A stretch of 64,000 nucleotides of DNA from an uncultured Oscillospiraceae bacterium (GCA_900754605.1 CAAEDK010000002.1:29919-93918), one strand, 5' to 3'; shown: positions 43,279 through 52,911, counted from the stretch's first letter. Program-made: numbers and translations. Notes: generated by a model not told the origin, from the letters alone.

Positions 43279-43608
43279 TTACATTGGAATTTTCAGTTGT
43301 TCATACTGGCCGTAAGCACCCTTGTTTTTCAGCGCGATCAACTGCCGTGCTTTATTGACTGCCCAAGGGTCATCCAGCGGCAGGTTCATGCCCGTCGAGT
43401 GGTCAAAACCCTCGAACTCTTTGGCATAGGGCACTTTCGCGGCAATCCCCGGATACTTGGCTTGCAGCTCTTCCAGTTCAGCGGCCCATGCCGACCATGT
43501 GCTGTCCGAAATCAGATTGTCGTTCATCTTGTAGTAGATGACGCTGTGGACCAGAATCTGCCTCCTCCGACGATTAAGCAGCTCTGCGATGCTTTTCCGG
43601 CTCGGCAT
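43279..43608 (-). CDS. LigA-related small protein
   Basis: 109 residues: VHSVIYYKMNDNLISDSTWSAWAAELEELQ is the Tyr/Leu-rich N-terminal Ia-type region of NAD-dependent DNA ligases, followed by PLDDPWAVNKARQLIALK. Lacks the adenylation Lys motif, so it is a ligase-related accessory rather than a ligase. Coupled to the helicase gene by a 35-base overlap. Confidence 0.7.
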   Translation of the reverse strand: MPSRKSIAELLNRRRRQILVHSVIYYKMNDNLISDSTWSAWAAELEELQAKYPGIAAKVPYAKEFEGFDHSTGMNLPLDDPWAVNKARQLIALKNKGAYGQYEQLKIPM

Positions 43609-44845
43609 TGTGGTTCACCTCCAACGGTTTCGTGGCCCAGCCGACGAACTTGCCCTCGTTGAAGTTCTTCTTCTTGGACAGGGCCTTGCTGATAGCGAGG
43701 TCGATCCCAGAAAAACTCTTCAAGTGATAGTAGTTCAGGTCCCGGTATGGCGTGGTCAACCGATCAATCCGTCCAGCCGCCTGGGTGGCCACTTTATAGG
43801 AATACTGCTGTGAGTAAAATATAATGGTATCCGTGGTGATGCAGTTCCACCCCTCGCAGCCGGCGGTGTATTGAACGAGGTACACCCACTTGTCCCCCGT
43901 GGGGATCTCCTGGTGTTTATGCCCATTCCACTCCGCGATTTCCGTGCCCTCCGGATACCCAAGGGAACGCAAAATATCCAGCTCGTAGTCGTAGCTGTAA
44001 AAGATGATGGCTTTGGGGTGGTCCTCCAGCAACTCCAATACCGCGACTGCTCTGGACTCATCCGAATTCGTGACTCTGCGGAGCGCCATACACAGTTCCG
44101 CTGCCGTCTCAATCGGCCGGTCTTCCCACGGGTTCCACCGGCTCCGCATGATGTCCTTATACTTGGAAATATCATACGACACTCGTACATCCTCATGGTG
44201 GGAAACCGTCTGCCGTTTGAAGTCCATGTTGACCAGGATTTTATCCCGAAGTCGGATCAACCGCCCTGTATTGCGGTAACCGTCAATCTTCGGATACTTG
44301 GCCCGCCAGTCATAGATCACATGCTGATCCACAAAGTCGGTTTTATTGCGGTAGAATCCATTGGCGATAAAGACCGGAATATAATCCTGCCAGGTATCGC
44401 CGGGGGTTGCGGAGAGCAGAATCCAATCGTTCGACTTAACGATTTTAAGAAACGCTTTGGTCCAGGCGCCGTAACCAACCACCCGCTGCTCGTCAAATAT
44501 AAAGAAGGCGTTCTTAACGTCCACATACTTGGTAATGTTGTTCCAGGAGTCGATGACCACTTTGTTTTTGTAATAATTGGCGTCCGGATTAGGGGAGAGC
44601 AGGAACGGAGCCAGGTCGCCTTGCCATTCGCAGGTATCCCGTTTGCGCGCCGTGGTGATGATATAGAGATCTCTGGGTTTCTTCATCGGAATATAATCAT
44701 CCGTACCCAGCTGGCCGCCCTCTTGTAGATAGTAGTAAGCGAGGCCGGTCCTGGATTTCCCAGAGCCGACCCCGCCGCAGAGGATGCACCCATTCTTCAT
44801 TCGGTTCAGGGCTTCGCGCTGATAGTCATAAAGCTGGATCGCCAC
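43574..44845 (-). CDS. SF2 DEAD/DEAH-like helicase
   Basis: 423 residues. Walker A GGVGSGKSRT (motif I), FFIFDEQ (motif II), LLSATPG (motif III), and QAAGRIDRL (motif VI). SNF2/type III-like phage helicase; unwinding for replication or recombination is probable. Two ATTATATTC motifs fall in DDYIP and QDYIP codons. Confidence 0.92.
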   Translation of the reverse strand: MAIQLYDYQREALNRMKNGCILCGGVGSGKSRTGLAYYYLQEGGQLGTDDYIPMKKPRDLYIITTARKRDTCEWQGDLAPFLLSPNPDANYYKNKVVIDSWNNITKYVDVKNAFFIFDEQRVVGYGAWTKAFLKIVKSNDWILLSATPGDTWQDYIPVFIANGFYRNKTDFVDQHVIYDWRAKYPKIDGYRNTGRLIRLRDKILVNMDFKRQTVSHHEDVRVSYDISKYKDIMRSRWNPWEDRPIETAAELCMALRRVTNSDESRAVAVLELLEDHPKAIIFYSYDYELDILRSLGYPEGTEIAEWNGHKHQEIPTGDKWVYLVQYTAGCEGWNCITTDTIIFYSQQYSYKVATQAAGRIDRLTTPYRDLNYYHLKSFSGIDLAISKALSKKKNFNEGKFVGWATKPLEVNHNAEPEKHRRAA

Positions 44846-44851
44846 AGGGCA

Positions 44852-45817
44852 TCACTTATCCTCTTTCTCAAATAAGTCCATAAATCTATGGATCATCCTT
44901 CTCGTGTGCCATACATCTGAGAAGTACATAGGTGTGAACCAGTAGTTCTCCATGCTATCATCGGAAGTCATCGGCTCCGTAAGAGCATTTCCAACCTTGA
45001 TATAGCCGGCTACTCCCAGCAGAGAAATTTGAATGTAGCACATCAGGGCCACCAGCTCCTCAATATCTTGACCGATGACCAGAATGTGGTTCTGAAAGTT
45101 CAGCCCAGCATCTTCCAGCATATGGCGTGCCGAATTGATTGCCGCGATCAGGTTTGCGCCCGCACCGCAGCAGCAGTCGTTGATGGAAACATACCCTTGC
45201 TCCTCAACTTGCTGAACAAGGTCGCCCATCGTGACGTCCGCCATCAGTTGGCACACATGGTATGGTGTAAATATCTGTTTCAGCTCCTCGTAGTCGAGGT
45301 GCAAATCCATGAACATCCTGCCGAGAAAGTCCTGCTCTGGGTTCTCATCCAGGGCCATGACCACATCGGCATAGAGTTCGGGGAAAATATGCTGCTGAGA
45401 TTTTTCGTATTTGTTGATCGTTTCAAGATACCGCTTCTCGCGTTCATCATAGTGGGATTTGTCCACGGTATTGGACATTGCACAGGCCGACATGACGATG
45501 AAGTCTCTCCAAATATCAATCGGGCGACTCCTTGGAGAGAGCAGCTGCTGAAATTTAGAGCGAAACTCCTGATAATACTCGCTTTTCCTCATGGTCGTCC
45601 TATGCGGAACATACTCTTTCTTAACAGGCCGAGCGGATTCCAGCATCGGAACAATCGGCGTTTCCTTTGTCTGTACTGCCTTTGGCGGAACAGCCACAGG
45701 CGGTTTCCATGGCTCCTCCATCGGTTTTGGCCGCGTCTGTATCCTTGGTTTCTGCTGAGAAGGCTCGGAATGTTTCTTCGATTTTTTCTTCCGGGTATTT
45801 TTCCAGAATGGTTTCAT
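44852..45817 (-). CDS. N6-methyltransferase-like protein, catalytic motif not seen
   Basis: 321 residues. A Lys/Pro-rich disordered N-terminus (1-~80) is followed by a helical part. Then come FTPYHVCQLMADVT and the SAM motif INDCCCGAGANLIAA, followed by LVIGQDIEELVALMCYIQISLLG. The NPPY/DPPY motif expected ~70 residues later is absent (only YWFTPMYF). It may be a nonfunctional or protein-interaction-only methyltransferase, or one with an atypical motif. Confidence 0.8.
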   Translation of the reverse strand: MKPFWKNTRKKKSKKHSEPSQQKPRIQTRPKPMEEPWKPPVAVPPKAVQTKETPIVPMLESARPVKKEYVPHRTTMRKSEYYQEFRSKFQQLLSPRSRPIDIWRDFIVMSACAMSNTVDKSHYDEREKRYLETINKYEKSQQHIFPELYADVVMALDENPEQDFLGRMFMDLHLDYEELKQIFTPYHVCQLMADVTMGDLVQQVEEQGYVSINDCCCGAGANLIAAINSARHMLEDAGLNFQNHILVIGQDIEELVALMCYIQISLLGVAGYIKVGNALTEPMTSDDSMENYWFTPMYFSDVWHTRRMIHRFMDLFEKEDK

Positions 45818-45864
45818 TCCACGCCCTCCTTAAATATCATGTCGAAAATTACCTCTTTAGCCAC
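45814..45864 (-). CDS. 16-residue leader peptide candidate
   Basis: GTG 45864 behind AAAGGAG, encoding MAKEVIFDMIFKEGVE; its stop TGA overlaps the ATG of the methyltransferase-like gene. It could couple translation or be chance. Confidence 0.3.
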   Translation of the reverse strand: MAKEVIFDMIFKEGVE

Positions 45865-45891
45865 GATTTTCTCCTTTCGTGCGTAAAACGC

Positions 45892-46251
45892 TTATGGATA
45901 TACTCCGTCTTCTGTTCGGAAGAGGCCGATGACCTCCTTGTCGATAAACTCTGCCGCAACGCCAAACACATTCCGCATCTTTGCATCAAAAGAAGTGCAT
46001 GCATAGCCGTACAGCTTCAGCGCAAACCGATAGGCGACGTCCTCGACGGGATTGTCCGGATCTTCCACAATGGCTTTCGCCAGCTCTGAAATCGCCCATC
46101 TCTGAATGCACCGTTTCTCAAATTCTTTTTCTTTGTCTTGAGTACGTCGGCACACCATCAGACCTTCTTTGATGTTGTTGCGTAAATTGTCCGGCTCGGT
46201 ATAATCCAAAAATGCGTACAGGCCATCAACAAACGCTTGATGTTCGTACAT
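45892..46251 (-). CDS. Hypothetical helical protein
   Basis: 119 residues, mostly helical (QAFVDGLYAFLDYTEPDNL, EKRCIQRWAISELAKAIVE). No family recognised. The leader holds a G-run and a GC-rich hairpin (46264-46330). Confidence 0.6.
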   Translation of the reverse strand: MYEHQAFVDGLYAFLDYTEPDNLRNNIKEGLMVCRRTQDKEKEFEKRCIQRWAISELAKAIVEDPDNPVEDVAYRFALKLYGYACTSFDAKMRNVFGVAAEFIDKEVIGLFRTEDGVYP

Positions 46252-46328
46252 AGTAATGCCTCTTTCTCAGGGGGGGGGGGTAAGGGAGCGCCGGCTATCT
46301 CCTTATTCACCAGCGCCCCCGTGGATAT

Positions 46329-46826
46329 TTACTCCTCCGGATACTCTTCGCCGGCGTATTTCTCGGCGAACTCATCCTCCTCGATGGTGACGTACATAGA
46401 CCGCAGATAGGCCTTGACGCCGCGCTTTTCGTTCTTGGTGCCCTCCTGGATGACCCAGTTGTAGGGACGGATGGTCAGATCCACGTTCCGGATCTCCGCG
46501 AAATCGAGGACATCAATGGACTCTTCGTCCAGCTTGGTCTTTTTCTTCTTCCGTTCAGGAATCATGTAGACCGTGGGCGGAATGTTCTCGAAGCTGACCG
46601 CTACCTGAATATAATAGCGGGGGTCTTCGCCCTCCTCACGGGGAGGACGCTCCCGGATGTTCCAGCCATCGTCCATGAGCTTCTGCGCATCCTTCGGGTC
46701 ATCGATGTAGACACAGAAATTCCGCTGGCCGGCGCGGTTGTACTTGCTCTCCCGACCGGAAAAGTTCCGGAACAGCAGGCGGGCGTTTTCGATCACGAGG
46801 TTATCGTTCACTCTGGGATTAGCCAT
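46329..46826 (-). CDS. Single-stranded DNA-binding-like protein
   Basis: 165 residues from ATG 46826 (ATG 46832 also possible). [46 protein letters not shown] and IRPYNW are the strands of a phage SSB-like OB protein that I recognise next to fused polymerases. Acidic C-terminal tail (EYPEE) as in SSBs that recruit partners. Confidence 0.75.
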   Translation of the reverse strand: MANPRVNDNLVIENARLLFRNFSGRESKYNRAGQRNFCVYIDDPKDAQKLMDDGWNIRERPPREEGEDPRYYIQVAVSFENIPPTVYMIPERKKKKTKLDEESIDVLDFAEIRNVDLTIRPYNWVIQEGTKNEKRGVKAYLRSMYVTIEEDEFAEKYAGEEYPEE

Positions 46827-46828
46827 AA

Positions 46829-47038
46829 TCAAAATCTCCTTTTCAAATCTTCGATTTCTTCTTCGAGCTTTTTTACGCGGTTAAGCAGACGGCCCTCATA
46901 GGCCATAGCCATGAGAGCCATCAGAACTGCCAATACGATATTGACCACACACCAAAACGGACGGCCAGTGACGCCTGAGATGAAGGCGGCCACAACATTG
47001 AACCAAAATATCGTCAGTAAAATGGTCATACCCGTCAC
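46829..47038 (-). CDS. Small membrane protein with coiled-coil tail
   Basis: 69 residues: two membrane helices, then a charged helix [19 protein letters not shown]. Sits between the DNA polymerase and SSB-like genes. Unknown role. Confidence 0.6.
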   Translation of the reverse strand: MTGMTILLTIFWFNVVAAFISGVTGRPFWCVVNIVLAVLMALMAMAYEGRLLNRVKKLEEEIEDLKRRF

Positions 47039-50000
47039 CTCACATCAAAAGGCGTCGCAGCGTCTTCATGGGGTTCCCCGGCACTGAACCAGGGCGGCAT
47101 ATCATCTTCGACCTTCACATAAGGATCATCTGAGATAAACCATTCAAAGTCGCCGTATTTGGAAATATCCGTGACAGCGGTATCCACCATAGCGTCATAG
47201 TAGCCCCGGTCAATGCCGTCCTCTTTGCCGAGCTGTTTGACCATCTCGGACTCCAGCCAGCGATAGCCCTTGGCTCCACCGGCCGAGGCGTAGCTCTTCT
47301 CGCCAGTCTTCTTATCCACTACTTCACGCAGCAGCAAGCCGCCGTTATAGCCGGGCTTCATGGGGCAGAAGGAGCCGACCTTTCCCACGAAAATATAATT
47401 GTGACCCTGCTCAATCTTGACCTTCAGGTCCGCAATCACCTCTTCGTAGTCAAGAGGATACTGCCCATTCTCGTCCGGCCACTTCTTCCGCAGGGTCTCC
47501 AGCTCCTTCTCATACCCCGAAACGTCCGGCAGGGTCTCGTTCGTATCTAGATACAGCGCGCTGGTGACCGACTTGGTCTCGCACATATCCTCGAACAAGA
47601 TTTCCTCTTTGGAGAACAGCTTTTTGAACACATACGGAATCTGGAACTGGGTGCCGGTCGCCGTCCATTCGCCGGGGTGCTTCCGAATATCACCCGGCAC
47701 ATACCCATACGCCTGCTGGCATTTCTCCTCCGTGGCATATTTGGCAATGTAGACTGCGTTGTTCACCAGGCACATCCGGTCATAGGTGGCCTCGTGCTCA
47801 AAGACATAACCGTACTTTTTGCCGTAATCCATGACGAACTGAATAATCTCCGGCGTTGCGTCCGGGATTTTAATGGAGTCCGTCTTGATGTGGGCAACAG
47901 TAAAGCCCTGTTTCTGGACCTCATGCTTGAGGTTGACCATGAACAGGGCTCCGCGCTTGGCGACGATATTATCTTTGTTCCGGGTGTCCCGGAAGGGATT
48001 CTCAAAGTTGGCCGAGGTCAGGCCATAGACCGAGTTGATGGCGATCTTCAGCGCCTGGGCCAGAGCATCCGCTGAACTCTCGTCCGTCAGGTACTTGGCC
48101 AAAGCGCCGTTCAGCATCTTTTTCGCCTTGTCGAAGTTCTTATGCTTAATCTCCACCCGGGCGTCCTTGATCTCCTGGAACCGTTTGGTGTATTCCGGCC
48201 CGAACAGTTCCTCGGCGATGATGCTGCTGGGATGCATGGAGGCGATGTCCAGCAGTGCGATATCGCCGTACATACCCGGCTCGGCGTAGACGTAACCGCC
48301 TTCGCCCACCTCCTCGCCGCGATAGATGGATTTGCCGCCTTCAAACTTGTATCCGGGGAAGATGGGACGGCCCTTCTTGTCAAAGACCGTGAATTCATCG
48401 AACTCCGGTTTCCCCATCGTAAACGGCAAATCCCGGTATGGGTCGTTGATTTGGGTCACATCGCCCATATTCCGGTAGCTGAACTGGTCTTGCGGGTGCT
48501 TGTTTCCGCCAAATATAATTCTGGTGGTTAGGGAGTTGGTGGTGTCGTTCACCGTCATCCCCGCCACGTCCGCCAGAATCTCCCGAGCCACGAAGTCGGC
48601 TTTCCGAGCGTTGAATACCGCCTCGGTGGCAATGACGTCGTTGTCGCAATACTCCGCGACCTTCTGCCACATATTCTCCGGCACCGGTTGGTCCCAGGGA
48701 AGTCCCAGCTCCTGATGGTGGATACCCAGCTCGATCTCCCATTTCTTCAGGCTCTGCTTAACCGAGCAGAAGTCATATACGTCCGTATAAGAGACGTTAT
48801 ATGCCTCCCCAAAGAAGCAGTTGTTGCTCCGGGCCTTCTTCTCACTGCTGATGATCTTCTGGGAGAGATTATAGAGCTGCTCATTGGTGTAGCCCATCAG
48901 CCGGGCATATAAAATATGGTTGTCGTACCGCCGGCAGTTGAACCCCACCAGACGAAACTTCATCAGCTCCTCGATTTCCGTGGGTTTTGGATTGATCATC
49001 CGAACCACGGTCTGCCCGGGGCCTTCGATTTTCCAGTTTACCAGGAACAGGTTGGGGAAGACCTCCACGTCATAGAAGACCAGTTTGGCCTCATCGTTCT
49101 TCACCGCGGGGCCGTCTTCGGCGGATTTGAACGGCATCTTGTTCACCAGCTTGATGCAGTAATCCGCCTGATTGGTGCTGTTGGCCGCGAAGGCCAGGAC
49201 GGCGTTGCGCATATCGGTGACGTCATAGGTCAAACCGCTCTCATACGCATCCGTCAGAATCTTGTAGATAAAGTCGATTGAGGGCTTAGTTGCCGGATGA
49301 ATCTCCTTATTCAAATTTCGTTTGATCTGAACTCTAAGCCCTTTCTCGCTTTGAATGACTTTGGAATTTACCACGTTGTTTTCTCCTTTCAATGGTAACC
49401 CAGAGCTTATCGTAGCGATAGGCAGGTCGTTGCACTTGGACAATTTGCGGCGTAGCGAGCTGTTTCCGGTAAACACTTTGACCTCGATATGGTCGTCGTA
49501 GACCCGGCTGAGCCTGGTCACATCTCCGGAATAAATATAATGCAGGTGGATGCCGCAACCGCTTTTACTCACCTCCGCATAGGTTGCCGGCCACTTGCCC
49601 GCCTCTTCCAGATTCCGCTCAAAGGACTTTCCGCCCTTGTCATCCGGAATATCAAAGTCGATGACGATGTGGTTCTCCGGCACTTTGACATAGTGAAGTT
49701 TTGTGGTGTCGATGGAGGACAGCTTCGTTGCGACCTTCTCCCATTTCCGCCGGGGCGTGCCCTCCTCATTGGCATACTGCGCCAAACAGCCGGCGCAGTC
49801 CCGGTCGAAGGCGGAGGTCTGTCCCTCCACAAGATTGATGGCGGGATGGGGCGGTTTATCGGCTGCCGGCTTTTCTTCCGGAGCCTGCTCCTCAAACTTT
49901 TCCACCCGAAACCCGCTGTAATAGTTCCGAACACGGGAGCCATCCCCCATGCTGAACCGTTCCTCATACTTTCGGAAGTAGTTTTTCAGCTCCTCCTTAA

Positions 50001-51189
50001 ATATCATGCGGGAAACTGGATAGGGCACTTTTGCGTCGTCGCAGTAGGTCTTATACATTTCCCAGGCCGATTTCAGCGATACGCCGTCCTCCTGCTTGAA
50101 CACATGGTAGGAGTCCACCACGAAGTTGTAGAAGTCATTGGAGGCCCCCATCATAGAGATGGGAATATAATCGTCATAGTAGTCCGGGTCCTCCAGATAG
50201 ACCTCCTGACAGTGGTACGCAATGCCACCCAGCTCAAAGGGGATCTGCTTGGTCAGCGTCCGGTACTCCGCCGGGGGCACCTTGTCTCCGGTGGGTGTCA
50301 CGTCGATCAGCCGTCGGATGATGCCCGACTTGGCGTCCGTAATCTTCACCGGCTTATTGGTGCCCATGATGAGGAACGCCTTGAACCGGTTGGAATAGGC
50401 CGAACGGAATTTCTCGTTGACCGTCATCATCTCATGGGAGACCAAGCTGTTGATCCGGGTATTGTCCTCAATGCGGGAAAGGTCGCCGTCATGCTGGATC
50501 GCCACCAGCGGATTGGAGCGAAACGCCTCCAAAGCGAACGCGTTGCTGGAGGAGCCCAGATCCTTTGCGTTGAAGCTGGTGTAGTAGCCCTCGAAGAGCT
50601 GCTGGATCACATTGATAATCGTGCTCTTTCCCGTTCCCACCGCACCATAGAACACCAGGAACTTTTGAATCCGCTTGGACTCTCCGGAGACGATGGCGCC
50701 AATGCTCCATTCGATTTTGTGGCGCTCCTCGGGAGAATATAATGTGGAGATCAGCTTGTCCCACGCCGGTGTATCTCCGGGCTCCAAGGGGTAGGGGAGG
50801 GCTTTGCTGGCAAAGTCCCGTTTCCCTGATTTCGTGTTGGAAAAGATCAGTTTCTCGTCCAGCATATGAAACTGGTCCTTCATCTGCTTTTGGCAATACT
50901 TGTGCCAGGTGTCGATCATACCGGTCTCCGCGTCCCACATATGGAGAACGCGGATGTTGCCGTCAAAACGCTTGCGGTTTTCTTCTGCGTATTGGTCCAG
51001 TTCACGGTCGATCAAGTCGACCGCATCCTGTTCATCAGTCGACCATATTCCCCGTTCGTCAATCCATATTGCATAGAAGTCGCCGCCTCTGATCATGAGG
51101 TCGTTACTTTTCTTGATGATAAACTTGGGATAGATCTCGATGATACCGCGTTTCCCGCTGCGCGTTGAAATCATCAAGAAGTCCAGCAT
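47035..51189 (-). CDS. Fused SF3 helicase - primase - family B DNA polymerase
   Basis: 1384 residues. Residues ~150-400: SF3/D5-type helicase with Walker A GAVGTGKS (182-189) and LIMGTNKPVK. Residues ~480-600: archaeo-eukaryotic-type primase-like domain with DFD (511-513) and SKSGCGIHLHY. Residues ~700-900: 3'-5' exonuclease with YDVEVFPN (D707, E709), GFNCRRYDNH and YCDNDV. Residues ~970-1115: polymerase motifs A DIASMHPSS (D981), B KIAINSVYG (K1048) and C IKTDSIKI (D1104), where the first Asp of the usual DTD is Lys. An internal ribosome site before Val 606 (49374) marks the primase-polymerase junction. It is a complete replisome core in one chain. Confidence 0.92.
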   Translation of the reverse strand: MLDFLMISTRSGKRGIIEIYPKFIIKKSNDLMIRGGDFYAIWIDERGIWSTDEQDAVDLIDRELDQYAEENRKRFDGNIRVLHMWDAETGMIDTWHKYCQKQMKDQFHMLDEKLIFSNTKSGKRDFASKALPYPLEPGDTPAWDKLISTLYSPEERHKIEWSIGAIVSGESKRIQKFLVFYGAVGTGKSTIINVIQQLFEGYYTSFNAKDLGSSSNAFALEAFRSNPLVAIQHDGDLSRIEDNTRINSLVSHEMMTVNEKFRSAYSNRFKAFLIMGTNKPVKITDAKSGIIRRLIDVTPTGDKVPPAEYRTLTKQIPFELGGIAYHCQEVYLEDPDYYDDYIPISMMGASNDFYNFVVDSYHVFKQEDGVSLKSAWEMYKTYCDDAKVPYPVSRMIFKEELKNYFRKYEERFSMGDGSRVRNYYSGFRVEKFEEQAPEEKPAADKPPHPAINLVEGQTSAFDRDCAGCLAQYANEEGTPRRKWEKVATKLSSIDTTKLHYVKVPENHIVIDFDIPDDKGGKSFERNLEEAGKWPATYAEVSKSGCGIHLHYIYSGDVTRLSRVYDDHIEVKVFTGNSSLRRKLSKCNDLPIATISSGLPLKGENNVVNSKVIQSEKGLRVQIKRNLNKEIHPATKPSIDFIYKILTDAYESGLTYDVTDMRNAVLAFAANSTNQADYCIKLVNKMPFKSAEDGPAVKNDEAKLVFYDVEVFPNLFLVNWKIEGPGQTVVRMINPKPTEIEELMKFRLVGFNCRRYDNHILYARLMGYTNEQLYNLSQKIISSEKKARSNNCFFGEAYNVSYTDVYDFCSVKQSLKKWEIELGIHHQELGLPWDQPVPENMWQKVAEYCDNDVIATEAVFNARKADFVAREILADVAGMTVNDTTNSLTTRIIFGGNKHPQDQFSYRNMGDVTQINDPYRDLPFTMGKPEFDEFTVFDKKGRPIFPGYKFEGGKSIYRGEEVGEGGYVYAEPGMYGDIALLDIASMHPSSIIAEELFGPEYTKRFQEIKDARVEIKHKNFDKAKKMLNGALAKYLTDESSADALAQALKIAINSVYGLTSANFENPFRDTRNKDNIVAKRGALFMVNLKHEVQKQGFTVAHIKTDSIKIPDATPEIIQFVMDYGKKYGYVFEHEATYDRMCLVNNAVYIAKYATEEKCQQAYGYVPGDIRKHPGEWTATGTQFQIPYVFKKLFSKEEILFEDMCETKSVTSALYLDTNETLPDVSGYEKELETLRKKWPDENGQYPLDYEEVIADLKVKIEQGHNYIFVGKVGSFCPMKPGYNGGLLLREVVDKKTGEKSYASAGGAKGYRWLESEMVKQLGKEDGIDRGYYDAMVDTAVTDISKYGDFEWFISDDPYVKVEDDMPPWFSAGEPHEDAATPFDVR
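49374..49390 (-). promoter_or_regulatory. Internal ribosome site inside the polymerase fusion
   Basis: AAAGGAGAAAACAAC followed by GTG (49374), in frame, with a TGA in another frame just before it. It looks like a former gene boundary and may still make a free 779-residue polymerase. Confidence 0.5.
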
Positions 51190-51197
51190 CGGGCCGA

Positions 51198-51446
51198 TTA
51201 CTCTCCTTCACCATACTCCAGCTTTTTTACTCTGACAGAAAGCTGATAGACCTGTTCCTCCTGTTTCCGGCGCTCCATCTCCGACCACACTGCGTATCCG
51301 AACGCGGCAATGGCGAGTACGGCAACGCCGCGGTTTCTCCGTGCAAGCTTTGTCAACCGCTTTTCCAAAGCCCGGCAGTTGTGATTCAGCAGGTCTGTCA
51401 AATCGCCCAGGGTGCTCACCGGAACGAACTTTCCCTTCTTGCCCAT
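51198..51446 (-). CDS. Small membrane/coiled-coil protein
   Basis: 82 residues: basic N-terminus, a short hydrophobic helix (VAVLAIAAFGYAVWSEM) and a charged helix. Unknown function, next to the polymerase fusion. Confidence 0.6.
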   Translation of the reverse strand: MGKKGKFVPVSTLGDLTDLLNHNCRALEKRLTKLARRNRGVAVLAIAAFGYAVWSEMERRKQEEQVYQLSVRVKKLEYGEGE

Positions 51447-51447
51447 C

Positions 51448-52005
51448 TCAAACGCTCCCTTCCTTCATCATTTCGCTGAGGTAATAGTTCATCTGATACC
51501 AGATCTCCGTGCGCCGCATATCACGGCCGTTGTTGACCGTGAAAAGGCCGCCCTCTCCATTGCGTTCGTACCCCCGGTCCAAAAACCGTTCCAGCGTGGC
51601 GTCGACCAAATATCGGTCGAACTTCCGGTCTTCCATGCCGCCAAGCCCCAGGCTCACCAGCATGCTCCAGAACCACTGCCCAGTCCGGTCTCCCACGTCC
51701 GGGTCATCCATGATGTGCTCCTCACAGCGGATGGAGAGGGCGATCATCATCTCTAAAATGCTGCATGGCCGGTCGTCCAGACAGGACGCCACCATGACGT
51801 CAGAATATAATTGCTCGCAACCGAACCGATATCTAAGATTGATGCCGTCTTCGGCCCGGTTGCCGTCCATCGGAATCGTATAAGTGAATTCCGTATCGTA
51901 AAGTCTGGCAAACAGCTTACGATAGGACTTGTTAGAATATCGGTCATCAACCACGAGCTGATACATCCAGTCAAAATACTGGTCACTCAGTTCATCCCGG
52001 GTCAA
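51448..52005 (-). CDS. Conserved phage protein, unknown function
   Basis: 185 residues: SYRKLFARLYDTEFTYTIPMD, LRYRFGCEQLYSD, MIALSIRCEEHIMDDPDVGDR. Sequence type known from gut phages near polymerase genes; no function known. Confidence 0.7.
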   Translation of the reverse strand: MTRDELSDQYFDWMYQLVVDDRYSNKSYRKLFARLYDTEFTYTIPMDGNRAEDGINLRYRFGCEQLYSDVMVASCLDDRPCSILEMMIALSIRCEEHIMDDPDVGDRTGQWFWSMLVSLGLGGMEDRKFDRYLVDATLERFLDRGYERNGEGGLFTVNNGRDMRRTEIWYQMNYYLSEMMKEGSV

Positions 52006-52021
52006 ATGTTAGACCTCCCTT

Positions 52022-52636
52022 TCAAATTTTCGGAGGCAGAGTGCTGCGGAACTCCGCATAGCTGCGAAGATCCCGAAGGATCTCATAGTCGCACCGCTTG
52101 GGGTCGCTCCGGACAAAGACAGAGTCCTTCTCATACTCCCCAAAGTGGTTCAGCGCATCACCGACAATGTCCTCCGGCTCGTCGATGATGACTCCGTTCT
52201 CGTCAGACAGAATGCCGTCATCAAAGTAGGTCAAGCTGATCTGTGTGTACCCCTCTATCTCGCCAAACTCGTCCGGGGAGATAACGTAGGGCGCCTCCAC
52301 CTCATGCTCAGGAGGCTGCGGCACCGAAGTCCTGGAATACTGCACACGGTTGACCATCTTGGCATAGTCGTTGATGTCGCCCTTCTCCCGGTTCTTGGCG
52401 GCCGATGCCTGAATGGTTTTGGGCTCCTCCGTATCCATGTCCGGGCTCTCCAACCGCTCCTTGAGGTTGTCAATTTCCCTTTGCAGTTTTTCCTCTCTGG
52501 CCCGGAACGCCTGCTTGGCGGAGCAGATATCCTGCTCGGAAATCTCTTCGTATCTTGCCTTTAGAACATACCAAACAGAACCCCCGCCAACAGCGGCCCC
52601 GGCGAGGAACGCCAGGACGGTTCCAAGTTTACTCAT
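52022..52636 (-). CDS. Membrane-anchored coiled-coil protein
   Basis: 204 residues from ATG 52636 (ATG 52645 also possible). A hydrophobic N-terminal helix (LGTVLAFLAGAAVGGGSVWY) is followed by a Glu/Lys-rich coiled coil and an acidic C-terminus. Unknown role. Confidence 0.65.
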   Translation of the reverse strand: MSKLGTVLAFLAGAAVGGGSVWYVLKARYEEISEQDICSAKQAFRAREEKLQREIDNLKERLESPDMDTEEPKTIQASAAKNREKGDINDYAKMVNRVQYSRTSVPQPPEHEVEAPYVISPDEFGEIEGYTQISLTYFDDGILSDENGVIIDEPEDIVGDALNHFGEYEKDSVFVRSDPKRCDYEILRDLRSYAEFRSTLPPKI

Positions 52637-52793
52637 TGTATTCATCCTCCTCATCCCGCACGCTCATCACTGTAATGGCAAGGCCCCCGAACAGCAGCGC
52701 GGCACTGATCAGGAGCCCTCCGGTGATGTGGCGTTTTCTTCTCGTGTTGACGGCATAGTCCAGCATGGACACCAGATTCGCAAATCCCTCCAT
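52629..52793 (-). CDS. 54-residue membrane protein
   Basis: ATG 52793. Begins MEGFANLVSMLDYAVNTRRK, then a hydrophobic helix (GGLLISAALLFGGLAITVM) and an acidic tail. Overlaps the next start by 8 bases. Confidence 0.65.
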   Translation of the reverse strand: MEGFANLVSMLDYAVNTRRKRHITGGLLISAALLFGGLAITVMSVRDEEDEYNE

Positions 52794-52795
52794 GC

Positions 52796-52897
52796 TCACT
52801 GCCTCCCGGATGACAAAATGGTGACGCCGCCGACAAGGCACAGCCCGGACACAGTCGCCAGGGCATAGGACAGCAAGGTTTTGAGACAGTTTTTCAT
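52796..52897 (-). CDS. 33-residue membrane peptide
   Basis: ATG 52897 with GGAGG upstream. MKNCLKTLLSYALATVSGLC is followed by a short hydrophobic end. Its TGA stop lies 2 bases before the next start, so it is well packed. Confidence 0.55.
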   Translation of the reverse strand: MKNCLKTLLSYALATVSGLCLVGGVTILSSGRQ

Positions 52898-52911
52898 GAT
52901 GCGCGCCTCCT

